Assembly: GCA_022606425.2 (NCBI GenBank)
Contig: JAHDVF020001258.1
Location: forward strand, 372,001 to 436,000
From: Lepidostoma basale
Lineage: Eukaryota > Arthropoda > Insecta > Trichoptera > Lepidostomatidae
DNA: 64,000 nucleotides
Reading direction: 5' to 3'
In this document: piece after piece, positions 1 to 9,789 of the stretch
Layout of the letters: each line of letters begins with the position of its first letter
Numbering within the stretch: position 1 is the stretch's first letter
Position numbers and translations under genes: made by a program
The notes under the pieces: model-generated
What the model was told of the DNA's origin: nothing
The model's database searches: none
The model's input: only the letters and a program-made list of their open reading frames with translations

Positions 1-488
1 TTGTGGCAAACGAATACAATACCGAATAAGTAATTTATTTTTCTTAAAAATTAAATGAAAATAACACTACTTATTAATACTACATTTATAAATCAAAACC
101 ATATTTTTTTCTTTAATAAAAATGTGAAACAGCTAGTAATCAAATTATTGCGTAGATTTTTACGATGAGTAGCAAATTTTCTTTTGGGGTATTGGATTAT
201 GGTAATATATATTTATATTGTTATTATAACACAGCGAATATGGAAACAGCAACGACCTCCGATACGTCGGTCGAGAAAGACGAGTTATACAAAAAATCTC
301 ATTTTAATTTATTTAATAAAGTTATAAAAGATTACATAAATATTTTACAACTTATAATTTAACCTTAGTTAAACAATTAATTAACAATATAAAAAACGCA
401 AATTAGAATAACAAAAATATGAAATATTAATATTTACAACATATTTAAAACGTATTCGACGAAAGATCGTGAGAGAACCGGCATCTCT
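1..488. other. AT-rich stretch, no recognised element
   Basis: I see no known repeat or exon. A 65-codon reading frame at 165-362 (+) contains a short GC-richer piece (ATTSDTSVEKDE). It has an acceptor-like taacacag in front but no donor behind and no recognisable similarity, so I do not call it a gene. Confidence 0.3.
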
Positions 489-489
489 T

Positions 490-606
490 ACCTCATTAGG
501 TAATTCATTATATAATATAACTTAAGCCTACTGTGTTATGCCTTGAACATTTTGCTGTTTGTAATGTCTTTTGAGTTAATAAACTCTTGAGTTAAGTCCT
601 CTATAG
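490..606 (+). mobile_element. GATTT-tailed LINE, 3' end remnant
   Basis: Contains a decayed version of the 3' end seen intact at 22725-22955: a run ending GTTTGTAATGTCTTTTGAG and then TAATAAACTC in place of AATAAACTGATTTGATT. Only the last ~100 bp are recognisable. Confidence 0.5.
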
Positions 607-673
607 AAAACACCGTTCTCTGTACTTTCATGTCTGGGTCTCCGGAGCCGAATATATCACGACCTCTCATTAA

Positions 674-745
674 ATAGCCATGTATTTCATTACTATTATA
701 TGTATACTGCATCTCGTCAAATAACCATGTATTTCATAACTATTA
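674..745. repeat. Two copies of a ~46-bp direct repeat
   Basis: CCATGTATTTCAT followed by ACTATTATAT occurs twice, at about 677-702 and 723-748, separated by unique bases. This is a local tandem duplication next to the LINE-C fragment. Confidence 0.5.
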
Positions 746-759
746 TATATACATACTAG

Positions 760-1289
760 CGCAATCTCTTGACCCAGATGTAGAGATAAAATGCAGAATT
801 GAGGCAGCAAGAGTTACGTTTAATAAAATGAAACTTCGCCAGAGAATGATCAAATGCTATGTGTGGTCTTTTTTATTGTACGGATTTGAAACGTGGACCA
901 TGAAAGTTAACTCAATGAACGGACTGGAAGCATTTGAAATGTGGATCAATCGCCGAATGCTCAGAGTTCCCTGGACAGACATGGTTACCAGTAGTGAAGT
1001 CCTGAGGCGAGCTAGAGTTGACAGTGAACCGTTATCAACTATCAAGGTTCGAAAGATCTCACATCTGGGTCTTATACTGCGTGGGGAAAAGTACCACCTT
1101 CTCCAACTGATATTGGAAGGGAAAATTGAGAGACGCCGAGGGCCCGGTAGGAGACAAATGTCCTGGCTGCGAAACGTGAGGGAGTGGACCGGCATCCGAA
1201 GTGTGGAGGAGCTATTCCGAGCGGCGCAGGACAGGGACAGGTTCGCCGAGGTGATCGCCAACGTTGGGGGGACCCGACAGGGCACTTGA
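760..1289 (+). pseudogene. LINE-C reverse transcriptase C-terminus, nearly intact
   Basis: Open from about 760, although the first ATG is at 828. It encodes SLDPDVEIKCRIEAARV, then LLYGFETWTMKVNSMNGLEAF, EMWINRRMLRVPWTD, HLGLILRGEKYHLLQLILEG, RRRGPGRRQMSWLRN and a short tail. The YGxExW and EAFEMWxxRRMLR motifs are typical of the thumb and C-terminal part of RTE-type LINE polyproteins. About nine residues are missing after FNKM compared with the copy at 25365-25975. There is no catalytic FADD/YADD box, so it is a 5'-truncated remnant. Confidence 0.8.
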
Positions 1290-1409
1290 AGAAAAAGAGA
1301 TATATGCTACATTTCTAGTTAAGTATGGTTTACCGGCACCATATTACTTTTAATTTTATATACAAATATTTTTTTGCATTTGAATATTTCAATAAAGTCA
1401 GCAATAAGT

Positions 1410-1650
1410 TTTTAATTGTATCTCAATAGAGACGAAGACGCAAACTGGAAACCGAATATGGATGATCAAGGTGTTTACAGGACTTATGACCTGTCATTGG
1501 TTGGGTTAAGCGCACGCTTTATGTAATTACAACATTCCCCATTCCACCATTGTTATTATGATCATGCATGATACATTTTTGGAAGTTGTATATATACTCC
1601 AAATCCATACCTATCTTCACGTGTCAGTTCCAGTCAACCATCTATGTAGA
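1410..1650 (+). repeat. Repeat family G, partial
   Basis: Begins TTGTATCTCAATAGAGACGA and has CAGGACTTATGACCTG and CATTGGTTGGGTTAAGCG, then AACATTCCCCATTCC, as in five other copies (about 8348-8720, 9790-10230, 19770-20345, 56475-56690, 57590-57960). No coding potential. It is probably a non-autonomous element; its class is unknown. Confidence 0.65.
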
Positions 1651-2105
1651 TTTGATTGTACTAATTATTTTTTTAAGATTAATCTACACAATCCACCCAC
1701 TAACAATCAGCAATAAGTATTTGTTTCATCAAAAATGTAATATTTGGATCTATTATATTATTATCTTTATGGAGACAAATATTTTGTATAATAATTAATT
1801 TGAAATATTGAAATTTGTTGTTTTCCAATTCCACAACTTGTTGTTGAGAGGCAATATTTACTAGTCATGTTATAGAGAATTTCGAGCAAGGAAATACAAG
1901 GCGTTTCCCCTACAAGGCCCTGCCCAGAGGCAACGGCTATTAATTTTGGTTTAGGTCCATACGCACAATATGATAAATAGGTATAATGCTGGGCATTGTT
2001 GTCTGCTTTATTGATCCGAGGGCAACATACCCCAAGATACGAGGAGACGGAATTCGTATGGACCGAGAATATGCAGCATATTAATGCGTCGACTGAAATC
2101 TTACT
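1650..2105. other. Unassigned, with a GC-richer inverted motif
   Basis: Mostly AT-rich. At 1950-2080 GTCCATACGCACAATATG recurs as an imperfect inverted partner (ATTCGTATGGACCGAGAATA), which suggests part of a small inverted-repeat element. No family match was recognised. Confidence 0.25.
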
Positions 2106-2395
2106 AACGTTCTTCTTCTTCTTCTGCTTTATTTAGGACTGTGTTATGTTATTTCTCGAAGCCTGTTCCTGAGATACAGACGTCTAAGTGTCTCGCCATA
2201 TTTTAGGTGGTCTTCCTGCAGGTCGATTTCTTGTTGGTACTTTATTTGCGGCTATATTGATCACTCTTTCAGAACATGCTTTTTCCACGTGATCTCTCCA
2301 GTAGTGTCTTCTCAGACTTCCCGATCGCACGATATCTTCTACATTGCAGATATTTCTTATTTCAGAATTTTGGAAATCGGAGAGTCTTCACTAAC
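2106..2395 (-). mobile_element. LINE-F 3' end with AAG tail
   Basis: Read on the minus strand it encodes RNICNVEDIVRSGSLRRHYW, then RDHVEKACSERV, AANKVPTRNRPAGRPPKIWRD and SVSQEQ, followed by AATAAAGCAGAAGAAGAAG. The W-x-H-V-x-R and RxxGRPPKxW pattern is the C-terminus of an RTE/CR1-like LINE protein. One stop interrupts it. The (AAG)n tail is shared with 27735-28030, 37255-37566 and 51185-51290. Confidence 0.7.
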
Positions 2396-2584
2396 GTTAA
2401 TGTAATTAATTAATATGAAAGAAAACGTAAGTTTTATAGAAATTTTACTATTATATATTTGATGAAAATGATTTATCACGGAATAAGCTTGATTTAAAAT
2501 GCTTGATAATGTTCGTCGTTAATTAATTTTAATGAAAATTTATTATATTATAAGCTTTAAAAATAGTTTTTGGAAACAAGAATT

Positions 2585-3262
2585 TATCAATGAAAGCGAA
2601 AACGGCCGTTCACATTGAAGTTCTGGTTCCAACCCTTATGTATGGAAGCGAAGCAGAACAAATGCGGTAGAGATGAAGTCCCTAAGACGTATGTGTGGTA
2701 GACAGAACCTCAAATGCTGTTATAAGAAAGGAATGTAGAGCGGAATATGGTATTTTGAACAAAATTATGAAAGGATCACTACGTTGGTTCGTACATATAG
2801 AGCGCATGGATGGAGAATGAATAGTTAAGAAAGTATACGTTAATGATTTAAATGGAGTACGGAGTCGAGGCAGACCGAGGAAAACATGGCATGACCAAAT
2901 TAATAAAATTTTAAACTTAGAATTAAACATTTTTAAAACGTACTATTTAAGCACTTTATTTTGAGCCAAGGGCGCCTCTGACGCTCATAGGCGCTCCTGA
3001 CTCAAAACAAAGTTGTAGTAATAGTAAAGTAATACAACGTTTTAAAAGTGTTTAATTCTAATTTTAAATATTCCAAACCACCAAGTAATAGCTTCTTTCC
3101 AAAATTTTAAACGTTGGTCATGTAAGAAGTCGGAAGAATCAACGTGCGTAAATGACTCGCTGTATGAATGTGGAGGAAGCTAGAGAGGTGTGCCAGGATA
3201 GAGTAGTGTGGCGGTCCACTCGCTCTGCCTACCCATACGGGGAAATGGGGTGATGGTTTGTT
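2585..3262 (+). mobile_element. RTE-A LINE fragment, GTT-tailed, split by a hairpin MITE
   Basis: Matches other RTE-A copies: VLVPTLMYGSEA, then an internal deletion, MKSLRRMCG, KIMKGSLRWF, NDLNGVRSRGRPRKTWHDQI, and after the insertion at 2917-3100 NVGHVRSRKNQRA, then a 3' end GGGTGATGGTTTGTTGTTG. Several frameshifts. The LINE reading is continuous once the insertion is removed. Confidence 0.75.
2917..3100. mobile_element. 184-bp hairpin MITE inserted in RTE-A
   Basis: Flanked by a perfect 12-bp direct repeat AAAATTTTAAAC (2905-2916 and 3101-3112). The body 2917-3061 folds back on itself: TTAGAATTAAACATTTTTAA at the left pairs with CGTTTTAAAAGTGTTTAATT at the right (one mismatch), and a GC-rich centre around GGGCGCC/AGGCGC also pairs. 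It ends with ~40 bp outside the hairpin. No coding capacity. A 12-bp duplication is unusual for common MITE families, so the superfamily is open. Confidence 0.7.
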
Positions 3263-4189
3263 GTTGTTGTTGAAAATATTATATATGTTTTACGGAAGCT
3301 TTATTCTATTTAAGGGGGTATTATATTTTAGACGCCCGAATTTTATGTGTTTTTTCGGCGCTATAAAAAAAACGATAAATATTTTGAGTATCCATTTTTT
3401 TATAAATTATTTATTGATATTTCAATGATATAAAAAAGCAAAAATATATTTAAAAAAATCAAAAAAGATGCATGCCGGCAAAGTGTGGGCTCCTAAAAAA
3501 TAGTATGTCCTGGTTGACAGGATTCCAGTCCTTCCAGTGATTTTAAATTTTTTTTTTTAAATCTTTGGAAAAAAAAATATTCGCAAAATGGCGACGATTT
3601 GAGAACATTAGATATCATGCCAACCGTATCGATAAAAGTCAGTTTAAGAACAGGAAAAATAAAGTTTGGAGTCAAGTTTCGCGCGATCTAAATCTTTTAA
3701 TGCTGTGTTATACCTAGGGGAGAACCACCATGAAGAGAACGGCCCATGAAGAGAACAGTTGCATTTGCAACGATAGTAATAAACCTAGCGACATCCCGCA
3801 GCCCTTCACGTGATCGCAGTGGTGTGACAACATCGCGCGTTAAGTTGGGCGCATGTCCGTTCTGTGTGCTTCGGACAGTGGACGAGAGAAGTTTACGGGC
3901 TTAGTAAAAAAAAAAACGGTGCTGACTGATTCATCTCCTGACCTTTTAATTGTAAGCTAGGAGTAAAAAGGATTTACCCGTAGTGTAACGTGATTATATA
4001 GTTTTTATGTGATAAGGTTATATTGAATAATATTAAATCCATCTCGATAATTTCAATGTTTTTCTAAAACAAGTCCTAATTCCATGAAGAGAACACGCCG
4101 CAGTCCTATGAAGAGAAAGTTTTCTTCATAGGTTTAGTGTTCTCTTCATGGTTTTTTTGTGTTTTGTTTATATATTATTTAATTTTGTA

Positions 4190-4350
4190 TTATTTAAAAT
4201 TTATGTAAATTTTATATTATTTAAAATTTATATAAATTTTAAATAATATAAAATTATAAAAATTTTAATAAAAAAAAAAAATTTTATGATAAAAATTTAT
4301 ATAAAAAAAATATTTTTTTAAAATTATCTATCACAAAAGATGTACCCAAT
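4190..4350. repeat. AT-only palindromic tract upstream of the pogo-like frame
   Basis: TTTAAAATTTATGTAAAT and its inverse alternate several times before the ATG at 4366. Low-complexity, possibly a replication-slippage product inside the element's 5' leader. Confidence 0.5.
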
Positions 4351-4365
4351 CATACATTTTTTTAA

Positions 4366-4866
4366 ATGCCGAAAATAAATCGTAAGACGGACGACGAATT
4401 CAAAGATGCTATAGATGCCGCCATCGTACAAAAGAAAAGCATTCGGAGTGTAGCTAAGGAGACAGGTATAGCAACAACATTTTTGTGGAAAGTTATTAAA
4501 CGATCAAAGCAGGCACAAGAAGCCGGGGAGAAATTGAAATATATTCGCAATATAGGTAATCGGAAAATATTTAGTGTTGACCATGAGAATTTGCTTGCAT
4601 CATACCTAAGCACTGCTTCTAAAATGTGTCGCGGTCTCACTAAAGTGCAAACTCGAGAACTTGCTTACCAATTCGCAGTTGTTAATAATATTAACACTCC
4701 AGCTATTTGGAAAGATAACAAGAAATCTGGAATGTATTGGCTAGACGGATTCATGAAGAGTATGTGTAACGTATGTGCCTGTTCTCTTCATGGGAACCAG
4801 TGTTCTCTTCATGGTACACTATCCCTTGAAGAGAACATTTCCCATTTTTTTTTAAATTATCCATAA
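4366..4866 (+). CDS. Pogo/Tigger-type transposase, DNA-binding N-terminus only
   Basis: A 166-codon frame starting MPKINRKTDDEFKDAIDAA. Residues ~10-50 are a psq-type helix-turn-helix (KSIRSVAKETGIATTFLWKV). Residues ~65-133 resemble the CENP-B/Tc5-type second DNA-binding domain (ENLLASYLSTASKM, GLTKVQTRELAYQFAVVNNI, then SGMYWLDGFMKS, where the family has AGxxWLxGFxKRHP). After GFMKS the frame runs into non-coding repeats and stops, so the catalytic domain is missing. The break falls on ATGAAGAG, the same motif as the repeats around it, which suggests a deletion between short matches. The product could only bind DNA. Confidence 0.75.
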   Translation: MPKINRKTDDEFKDAIDAAIVQKKSIRSVAKETGIATTFLWKVIKRSKQAQEAGEKLKYIRNIGNRKIFSVDHENLLASYLSTASKMCRGLTKVQTRELAYQFAVVNNINTPAIWKDNKKSGMYWLDGFMKSMCNVCACSLHGNQCSLHGTLSLEENISHFFLNYP

Positions 4867-5300
4867 CCTAGAATCTGATAATTCAATTTAAAATTCACTT
4901 TAGGAATTATAGAAGTAAAGAATACTCTACAAAACTTCATACTTTGTTTTTGAAACAGTGTATTGATTTTGTATTTACAGCAAGGAGAAAAAAAATGTTC
5001 TCTTCGTGGTGGTTCTCCCCTACATACTCGTATATTTTCTCAATCAGCGATCCCAGCATCATACAATTTTCGACCTTCCATGACGTCGATTTCTAATGAT
5101 TTATTGAGTTCATAATATGGGCTCTTCCCAGGTAGTCAGAGTTTGCCTGTCGCCTATAAGTTCATAGGTCCCGTCCGGACCGTAACTTCGAAAATATTCA
5201 GAATTTTAGAAAAACGTCTTAGGGTCATTTTCTTAAAGGTATAAACTTTCAAAATATGCAAGAAAACGATTCTTTCAATTTTCTACACAAGAATACCCCC

Positions 5301-5805
5301 TTTATGAATATTATTTAACACGGAATTAGCATGATTTAAAATGCTTCATAACGTTTGCCATTAACCACCCTACCTATTTGAACGTATGTGATACGTTCAC
5401 TTTGACTGTACCATTCTGCGTTATCCCGTATCACGTACGCGCTTGAGAAAAAGTAATGTACCTAAAATGTATAAACTGTTAGAGATACAGGCGTGTGCCA
5501 ACAACACTTAAGTACAAGCCTTCATAAATATGATAGTTTTACAAGGCGCAAGCGAAGTGTGCGGCCGAGTATTTGCGTTTCGTAATTAAAAAAAAAAAAA
5601 ATAAGAATATAATTAAATTTCATTAATGAAAAATCTGCCTTTTTTGAAACGGCATGAAGGTTAGTTAGTTAGTTAGCTCATAATCAATATCGTAGAATAT
5701 ATTAAAAACGTATGATATCTGCTAGTAAAAAGGGAAAGACGATACAATATCAAACTCACTCATCTTGTTAACTAATTGTGTACCTAATTATTACGAGGAC
5801 GCAGC
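5301..5805. other. No recognised element
   Basis: Contains ordinary intron-like AT-rich sequence, one poly-A run near 5590 and a short GTTAGTTAGTTAG at 5658-5672. The latter resembles the RTE-A tail but has no RTE-A body in front of it. Confidence 0.3.
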
Positions 5806-5859
5806 ATTTTCACATCTTCCAGGCTAAACAGGATTTGTTTAACATAGATTGAAACTTAC

Positions 5860-5955
5860 CAATATAGTCGAGGTTCGGCTGGACCATCTTCGAAAACCGA
5901 GAAGACCAGGCTGCACAAGGCATAGGTTCAGGAGATTCGACGTCAAGCACGCGCT
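5860..5955 (-). CDS. SCYL2: SCYL2 exon: activation-segment equivalent
   Basis: 96 bp. It begins with two bases (AG) that complete the GAG codon started in the previous exon, and ends one base into the next codon. A long pyrimidine tract and ttttcag precede it, and the donor is ATTG|GTAAGTTTC at 5860/5859. The peptide is RVLDVESPEPMPCAAWSSR, then FSKMVQPNLDYI. It aligns with the SCYL2 region EPKFPCKEWDP, then LPNPEYLAPE, so the next exon (outside) should begin with the APE motif. The exon sits between the 3314-5300 transposon region and a SINE-1 fragment. Confidence 0.9.
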
Positions 5956-6109
5956 CTGAAAAGAAAAAAAAGAAAAAATTATAAGTTAACACAATATCAC
6001 CAAACTGATCAATCAATCTCAATTATTATTATTCTTTTTAGTTTAAAACTAGGATTGTTTTGCAGCAAAATCTATTATTGGTTCTAGGGATTCTGCTTGG
6101 CCCTTTAAT

Positions 6110-6245
6110 GAGGTTTCCTTTTTTGTATACAATGTTAATGAAACCCAATTACTGTTTACATATTTTATCTCTTGATTCTCATAATATGTGATAGGTAGCT
6201 AGTCTATCGTCAGTATTATTGTTACGTGAATTCTACCAGATTTAA
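6110..6245 (-). mobile_element. SINE-1 type B fragment
   Basis: Read on the minus strand it has the SINE-1 body (GTAACAATAATACTGACGAT, then AGACTAGCTACCTATCACAT) and the type B end AGTAAT(T)GGGTTTCATT with TTGTATACAAA. The tRNA-like head is missing. Confidence 0.55.
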
Positions 6246-6464
6246 GACAGCTTAAGAATAAAAAAAAATTATAATCATTAATAGTAATTGTCGATTTAAA
6301 AATATATATAACACTGTTTTATTTTTTTTCGACATATTTAGACGCTATTGTATAAACCTTTATCATCAAAAAACAAAAATAACTGTCTACCACTCTTTAT
6401 TGATATTATATTTGCATATGATATGTCTGCATTTGATATGCCTCAAAATTCAAAAATAAAAGTG

Positions 6465-6871
6465 ATGGAGCAGTGTTTGTTACCTGTGATGACCTATGGA
6501 TGCGAGACATGGACGTTAACTTAAGAAACAATGCACAAAATTAAAGTTGCACAATGGGCGACGGAAAGAACCATGCTGGGTATTTTGCTTAGAAACCGTT
6601 AACCCGACGTGGAGATTAGTTGACACACCAGGGTCACCGATTAAGTGGCAATGGGCTGAACATGTATGCCGACGGTATGATGGAAGATAAAGCCAGAGGG
6701 TTACTGAATATACTTAAATTTGGTCGGAAAGGTGTCGGGAGACAGCCTACCAGATGTAGCGATGATATTGTGCGGACGGCGGGAAGGACCTGGAGAACAC
6801 TGGCGAGAGACCGAGAGAGATGGCGTGGGGGTGGAGAGGCTTACGCCCAGCAGTGGATGGAGACAAGCTGA
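6465..6871 (+). pseudogene. LINE-G reverse transcriptase C-terminus, broken
   Basis: Encodes VMEQCLLPVMTYGCETWTLT, a stop, then a decayed middle and, after frameshifts, GRQPTRCSDDIVRTAGRTW and GGEAYAQQWMETS. The order PVxTYGxEtWTLT, TxRxxDDI, EAYxQQW is the RTE-type C-terminus. Several stops. Confidence 0.7.
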
Positions 6872-6896
6872 CAAATAAATAATAATATATTCTAAC

Positions 6897-6990
6897 ACCA
6901 TTACTATCAGAATCAACCTGCCTCTGATGATGCCGGTGGGGAGAGCAATTAAACTGCTGAACATGATCGCTTCAGCGTGTTGGTTTGTGG
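6897..6990 (+). mobile_element. GATTT-tailed LINE piece
   Basis: CAACCTGCCTCTGATGATGC and then GGTGGGGAGAGCAATTAAAC match the conserved block at 14560, 22735 and 28960. It then ends in a GTT-rich tail. The junction with that tail suggests a chimeric or truncated copy. Confidence 0.5.
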
Positions 6991-7017
6991 TTGTTGTCGT
7001 TGTTGAATTATTATGAC

Positions 7018-7145
7018 TTTTTTTGCATACGAGGGGTCATTGAACCCATTGACTGTATAAAATATGTTCTTAGCTATTGATTCTCATGACACGTGATGCC
7101 ATTTAATTGTCACGTGATGGTTAGTTTATCATTTACAACTTCATT
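7018..7145 (-). mobile_element. SINE-1 type B fragment
   Basis: Minus strand: CACGTGACAATTAAATGGCA, then CACGTGTCATGAGAATCAAT, AGCTAAGAAC and GGGTTCAATGACC. This is the body and type B end with no tRNA-like head. Confidence 0.5.
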
Positions 7146-7174
7146 TTGTTCAATTATTATAATTCATTTGTTTG

Positions 7175-7337
7175 AATCTAGTTTAACCTTCAATTTCGAT
7201 TAACTACGTGCGTAGTATGTACTCTTCTTATCATTTATATTTTTGGTAGCATGTAATTGGCCTTATTTTTTTGTTTCTATTTTTCTTATTTATGTACTGT
7301 ATTTGCTGTTTGTTACCCCAAATAAATAAATAAATTC
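7175..7337 (+). mobile_element. Jockey-like LINE, 3' UTR only
   Basis: Shares with 39005-39164 the sequence GTTTAA..TTCAATTTCG, then GGTAGCATGTAATTGGCCTT, and the ending TGTTACCCCAAATAAATAAA. It is a severely 5'-truncated copy of the element that is longer at 37876-39164. Confidence 0.65.
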
Positions 7338-7452
7338 TATATCAAACCAAAGACTGTGTGAAAAATCACAATGCCATCGCCGGGAATCGATCCCGGCAAC
7401 TTCGATATGACAGTCAGAGCTCTATCCACTCTGCCACGAAGGTGGTCAACAA
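7338..7452 (-). mobile_element. SINE-1 head
   Basis: Minus strand: GTGGCAGAGTGGATAGAGCT, then GCCGGGATCGATTCCCGGCG, then GCATTGTGATT. The A box (TGGCAGAGTGG) and B box-like GGATCGATTCC give a tRNA-like head. The body ends at TTTGGTTTGATATAGAATT. It abuts the Jockey-like tail before it. Confidence 0.65.
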
Positions 7453-8345
7453 GGCCGTCGTCAATGTGTTGTAATATAGAATGTAGCAATAAACGGTTTG
7501 ATTTTTTTTTTTTAGAATTACTTCCCGAACAATTTAATGGTAAGTTATGACGTATTCATGCAGAAATAATAAAGTTCTATCAAGAAAATGTTATGTTCTT
7601 GCGTGAAAAGAGACTAGATTTCATTTTACGTCCTCTGAGACCGTTAATGGCAGAATTTATTATGGCCGAGTTCACAGATGCCGTTTAACCCGTGAGAATG
7701 CTCTAAGAAACTAAACGATGCGACGGTTTGTCTTCTAAGGCCGGTGTCACACGGAGCGTCAATAAATAATTAATATCGTACTCTAACACTAAATTTTATT
7801 GCAACATGTTTTAATGTAGAAGTGATAAAATGGAGTCAAATTGTTTTTTTTTTATAATAAATTTATTTAAACTAATAATTATAGTTTTTTATTGACATTT
7901 TAACCCTTTGGTTGCCAAAATCCGACTTATAGCCTTTCGCTACAAAAGCGAGAAGTGCTGAATCAGACAGATCTACACCATATATTTTTTTAAAAGAATC
8001 ATGTACGACTTAGACAGAGTGTGTGGCAGTGAGTCAGTGCTACATTTAAAAATATTTTTAATAAAAAAACATATTTATAATTTAAAGATTATATTAAATG
8101 TAAAAGAAAAGTGGTGTTATTTTGTAGTTAATGGGAACGGCGTAAAAAAGAACAGTGTACATCCAGCCACTAAGGGTCTCATGTCTGTCAATTTTGTTTA
8201 GATCACATAATTTTTTAATACATTTCTCGTAATGTCTGGACTCGGCTGGGAATATTTTTTTGGGCACCGAGATAAAACTAAATTAATGGCACGGCTTACA
8301 AATTTGACGGTATTCGTAATAATGTTGGCTGCTGGTAGTGAACCT
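7453..8345. other. No recognised gene; possible old DNA-transposon debris
   Basis: At 7740 GGCCGGTGTCACACGGAGCG resembles the ends of Harbinger-like MITEs, but no inverse end was found within 1 kb. TTAACCCTTTGG at 7899 resembles a piggyBac-type end, again without a partner. The rest is AT-rich. Confidence 0.25.
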
Positions 8346-8347
8346 TT

Positions 8348-8720
8348 TTACACCGTCCGTACGAAACTACAGTAATAATTTTTTGTCTCGCTCCCGGTGC
8401 AGAAATTCATGAACATGTGCAGGTTGCAGCTGTTCATATAAAAGATCCAGACAAAATATAAAATAGATTTGACATTTGACAGAAAAATTTGACAGACATG
8501 GCGGTCGTAAGAAGGGCGGAATGGGGAATGTTGTATTACCAATGACCAATGTCAGGTCATAAGTCCTGTAAACGCCTCGATCACCATATTCTGTTTCCAA
8601 TTTGCATCTTCGTTTCTATTGAGATACAATTAATCCTTAAAATGTAAACCCGCAATGGGTAAAATCCAGTATTCGTCTACAAGTATTTGCATACATTCAA
8701 AATAGATTTGTTTTAATTTC
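8348..8720 (-). repeat. Repeat family G copy
   Basis: Minus strand reads TTGTATCTCAATAGAAACGA, then CAGGACTTATGACCTGACAT and GGAATGTTGTA in inverse order as in other copies. Beyond the TTGTATC end it carries GGTTTACATTTTAAGG and GTAGACGAATACTGGATTTT, which also flanks the copies at 19770 and 56640. So the element extends past the TTGTATC motif. Confidence 0.6.
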
Positions 8721-9515
8721 GATTAATTAAAAGATTAATTTCGCAGACTGCTTGAAAATAATGTAACACATTTTAATATTGAATTGCTTTCTCTAAAATC
8801 GCGACTATTTTGGCATATTATATCCCAAAAGTGTTGGCAACCTAAAAGATAGGAAACGAAGAAATCTCAACCGGAAGAAGACGTTGGGTTTGAGTCGCGC
8901 AGGATATAGGAAAATACAAAATGTTTGAAGAATCCTACATTCAGCAGTGAAGAGATGGTTAGGAAGAAGAATATTTTGAATAACTTTTTGGAAACATTGT
9001 ATTAACACAAAACTTTTTAATTTCCAAAATTTCTAGATTATTATAGATATGTAATCTTAAATTATCTAGATATTTTGGAAAATAAAAAGGCCATTGAAAA
9101 CAACGACGCTATTATAAACAACTAACTAAACTTAACTCCCAGTCCCATAATTGATTTATTTCCCCTGTCTTATAATTCCAACTAAACAACAATTTACCCT
9201 GCCGCTAAATTTAATTTCCCCCCTTCCACTTTTTCACTTGTCATTTAGTATATCTATATAAATAAAACTCCATTCACTCCCGTTATACTGCATAATTATT
9301 TTTCATTTTTACAATATTTGTTAATTGTACACCGGTGGTTATTCTGGTAATACTTTTATTACGAATTGAGTTCGTTTACTAATAAGCACTTGATAATGCA
9401 TTTGGCGAAATATGCCATTCACTTATAAGCTAATAAAACCTAAAGAAAACTGACTTTAAAACTGACTTTAAAACCGACTTCGTGGCCAAGTGGAAAGTAC
9501 TATGATTGCCTGATT
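8720..9515. other. No recognised element
   Basis: Intron-like AT-rich DNA. A pyrimidine-rich stretch (9130-9260) contains TTTCCCCTGTCTTATAATTC and similar runs, with no match elsewhere in the window. Confidence 0.3.
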
Positions 9516-9519
9516 TATA

Positions 9520-9640
9520 AGAGTAAATACGATTGTTTAGTAGTTTTAATTGGATTTAATTTATATAAATTATATAAAATGTGACAAATTTGTCTCGCCT
9601 TGCGAGGGCATTCTCAAACTGAACCAGATCGCCCAACTGG
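9520..9640 (+). repeat. Dispersed repeat shared with 21180-21340
   Basis: ACGATTGTTTAGTAGTTTTA, then ATGTGACAAATTTGTCTCGC and GGGCATTCTCAAACTGAACC recur in inverse orientation at 21180-21340. No inverted ends were identified. Confidence 0.5.
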
Positions 9641-9789
9641 GTGTCCTTTTATTGAATTTAGAAAACTTGAGGGTGGGGAAGAAAGTATATAATGCAAATT
9701 TTTTAGTTGTTAAATAAAACAATTTTAATGTTTTTCTTTATTTAACAAATCACTAAACGTAAAATCACTAAAGAATCGTGTTTACTTTA

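Larger units (their letters stand above)
3730..5007. repeat. Dispersed ATGAAGAGAAC motifs in both orientations within the pogo-like element
   Basis: ATGAAGAGAAC occurs at 3730, 3746 and 4083, with variants at 4107 and 4827. The inverse GTTCTCTTCAT occurs at 4138, 4781 and 4802, with a variant at 4997. They sit near both ends and between the left end and the reading frame. Repeated subterminal motifs of this kind are typical binding sites for the element's own transposase (inference). Confidence 0.7.
3717..5020 (+). mobile_element. Pogo-like DNA transposon with 24-bp inverted ends and TA duplication
   Basis: Left end starts GGGGAGAACCACCATGAAG at 3717 and right end 4997-5020 is its inverse over 24 bp with one mismatch. 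TA lies immediately outside on both sides (3715-3716, 5021-5022). This is the target preference of Tc1/mariner/pogo elements. The element is 1304 bp and encodes only an N-terminal DNA-binding protein, so the DDE catalytic part is deleted. The near-perfect ends suggest recent activity. Confidence 0.85.
3314..5300. mobile_element. Degenerate GGGGGTAT-ended element hosting the pogo-like transposon
   Basis: Left end TTAA then GGGGGTATTATATTTTAG at 3314. Right end GAATACCCCC followed by TTTA at 5300. The same ends (TTAA, GGGGGTATTCTGG) bound 19730-21717. The right target site has lost the exact TTAA. The pogo-like element (3717-5020) lies inside, so the older element is ~680 bp without it. I infer a TTAA-targeting, piggyBac-like non-autonomous element. 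Confidence 0.4.

Noticed and set aside
165..362. Small gene with METATTSDTSVEKDE
   Set aside because: No donor site, no similarity, AT-rich ends.
7740..7770. Harbinger-like MITE
   Set aside because: Only one end (GGCCGGTGTCACACGG) is visible.
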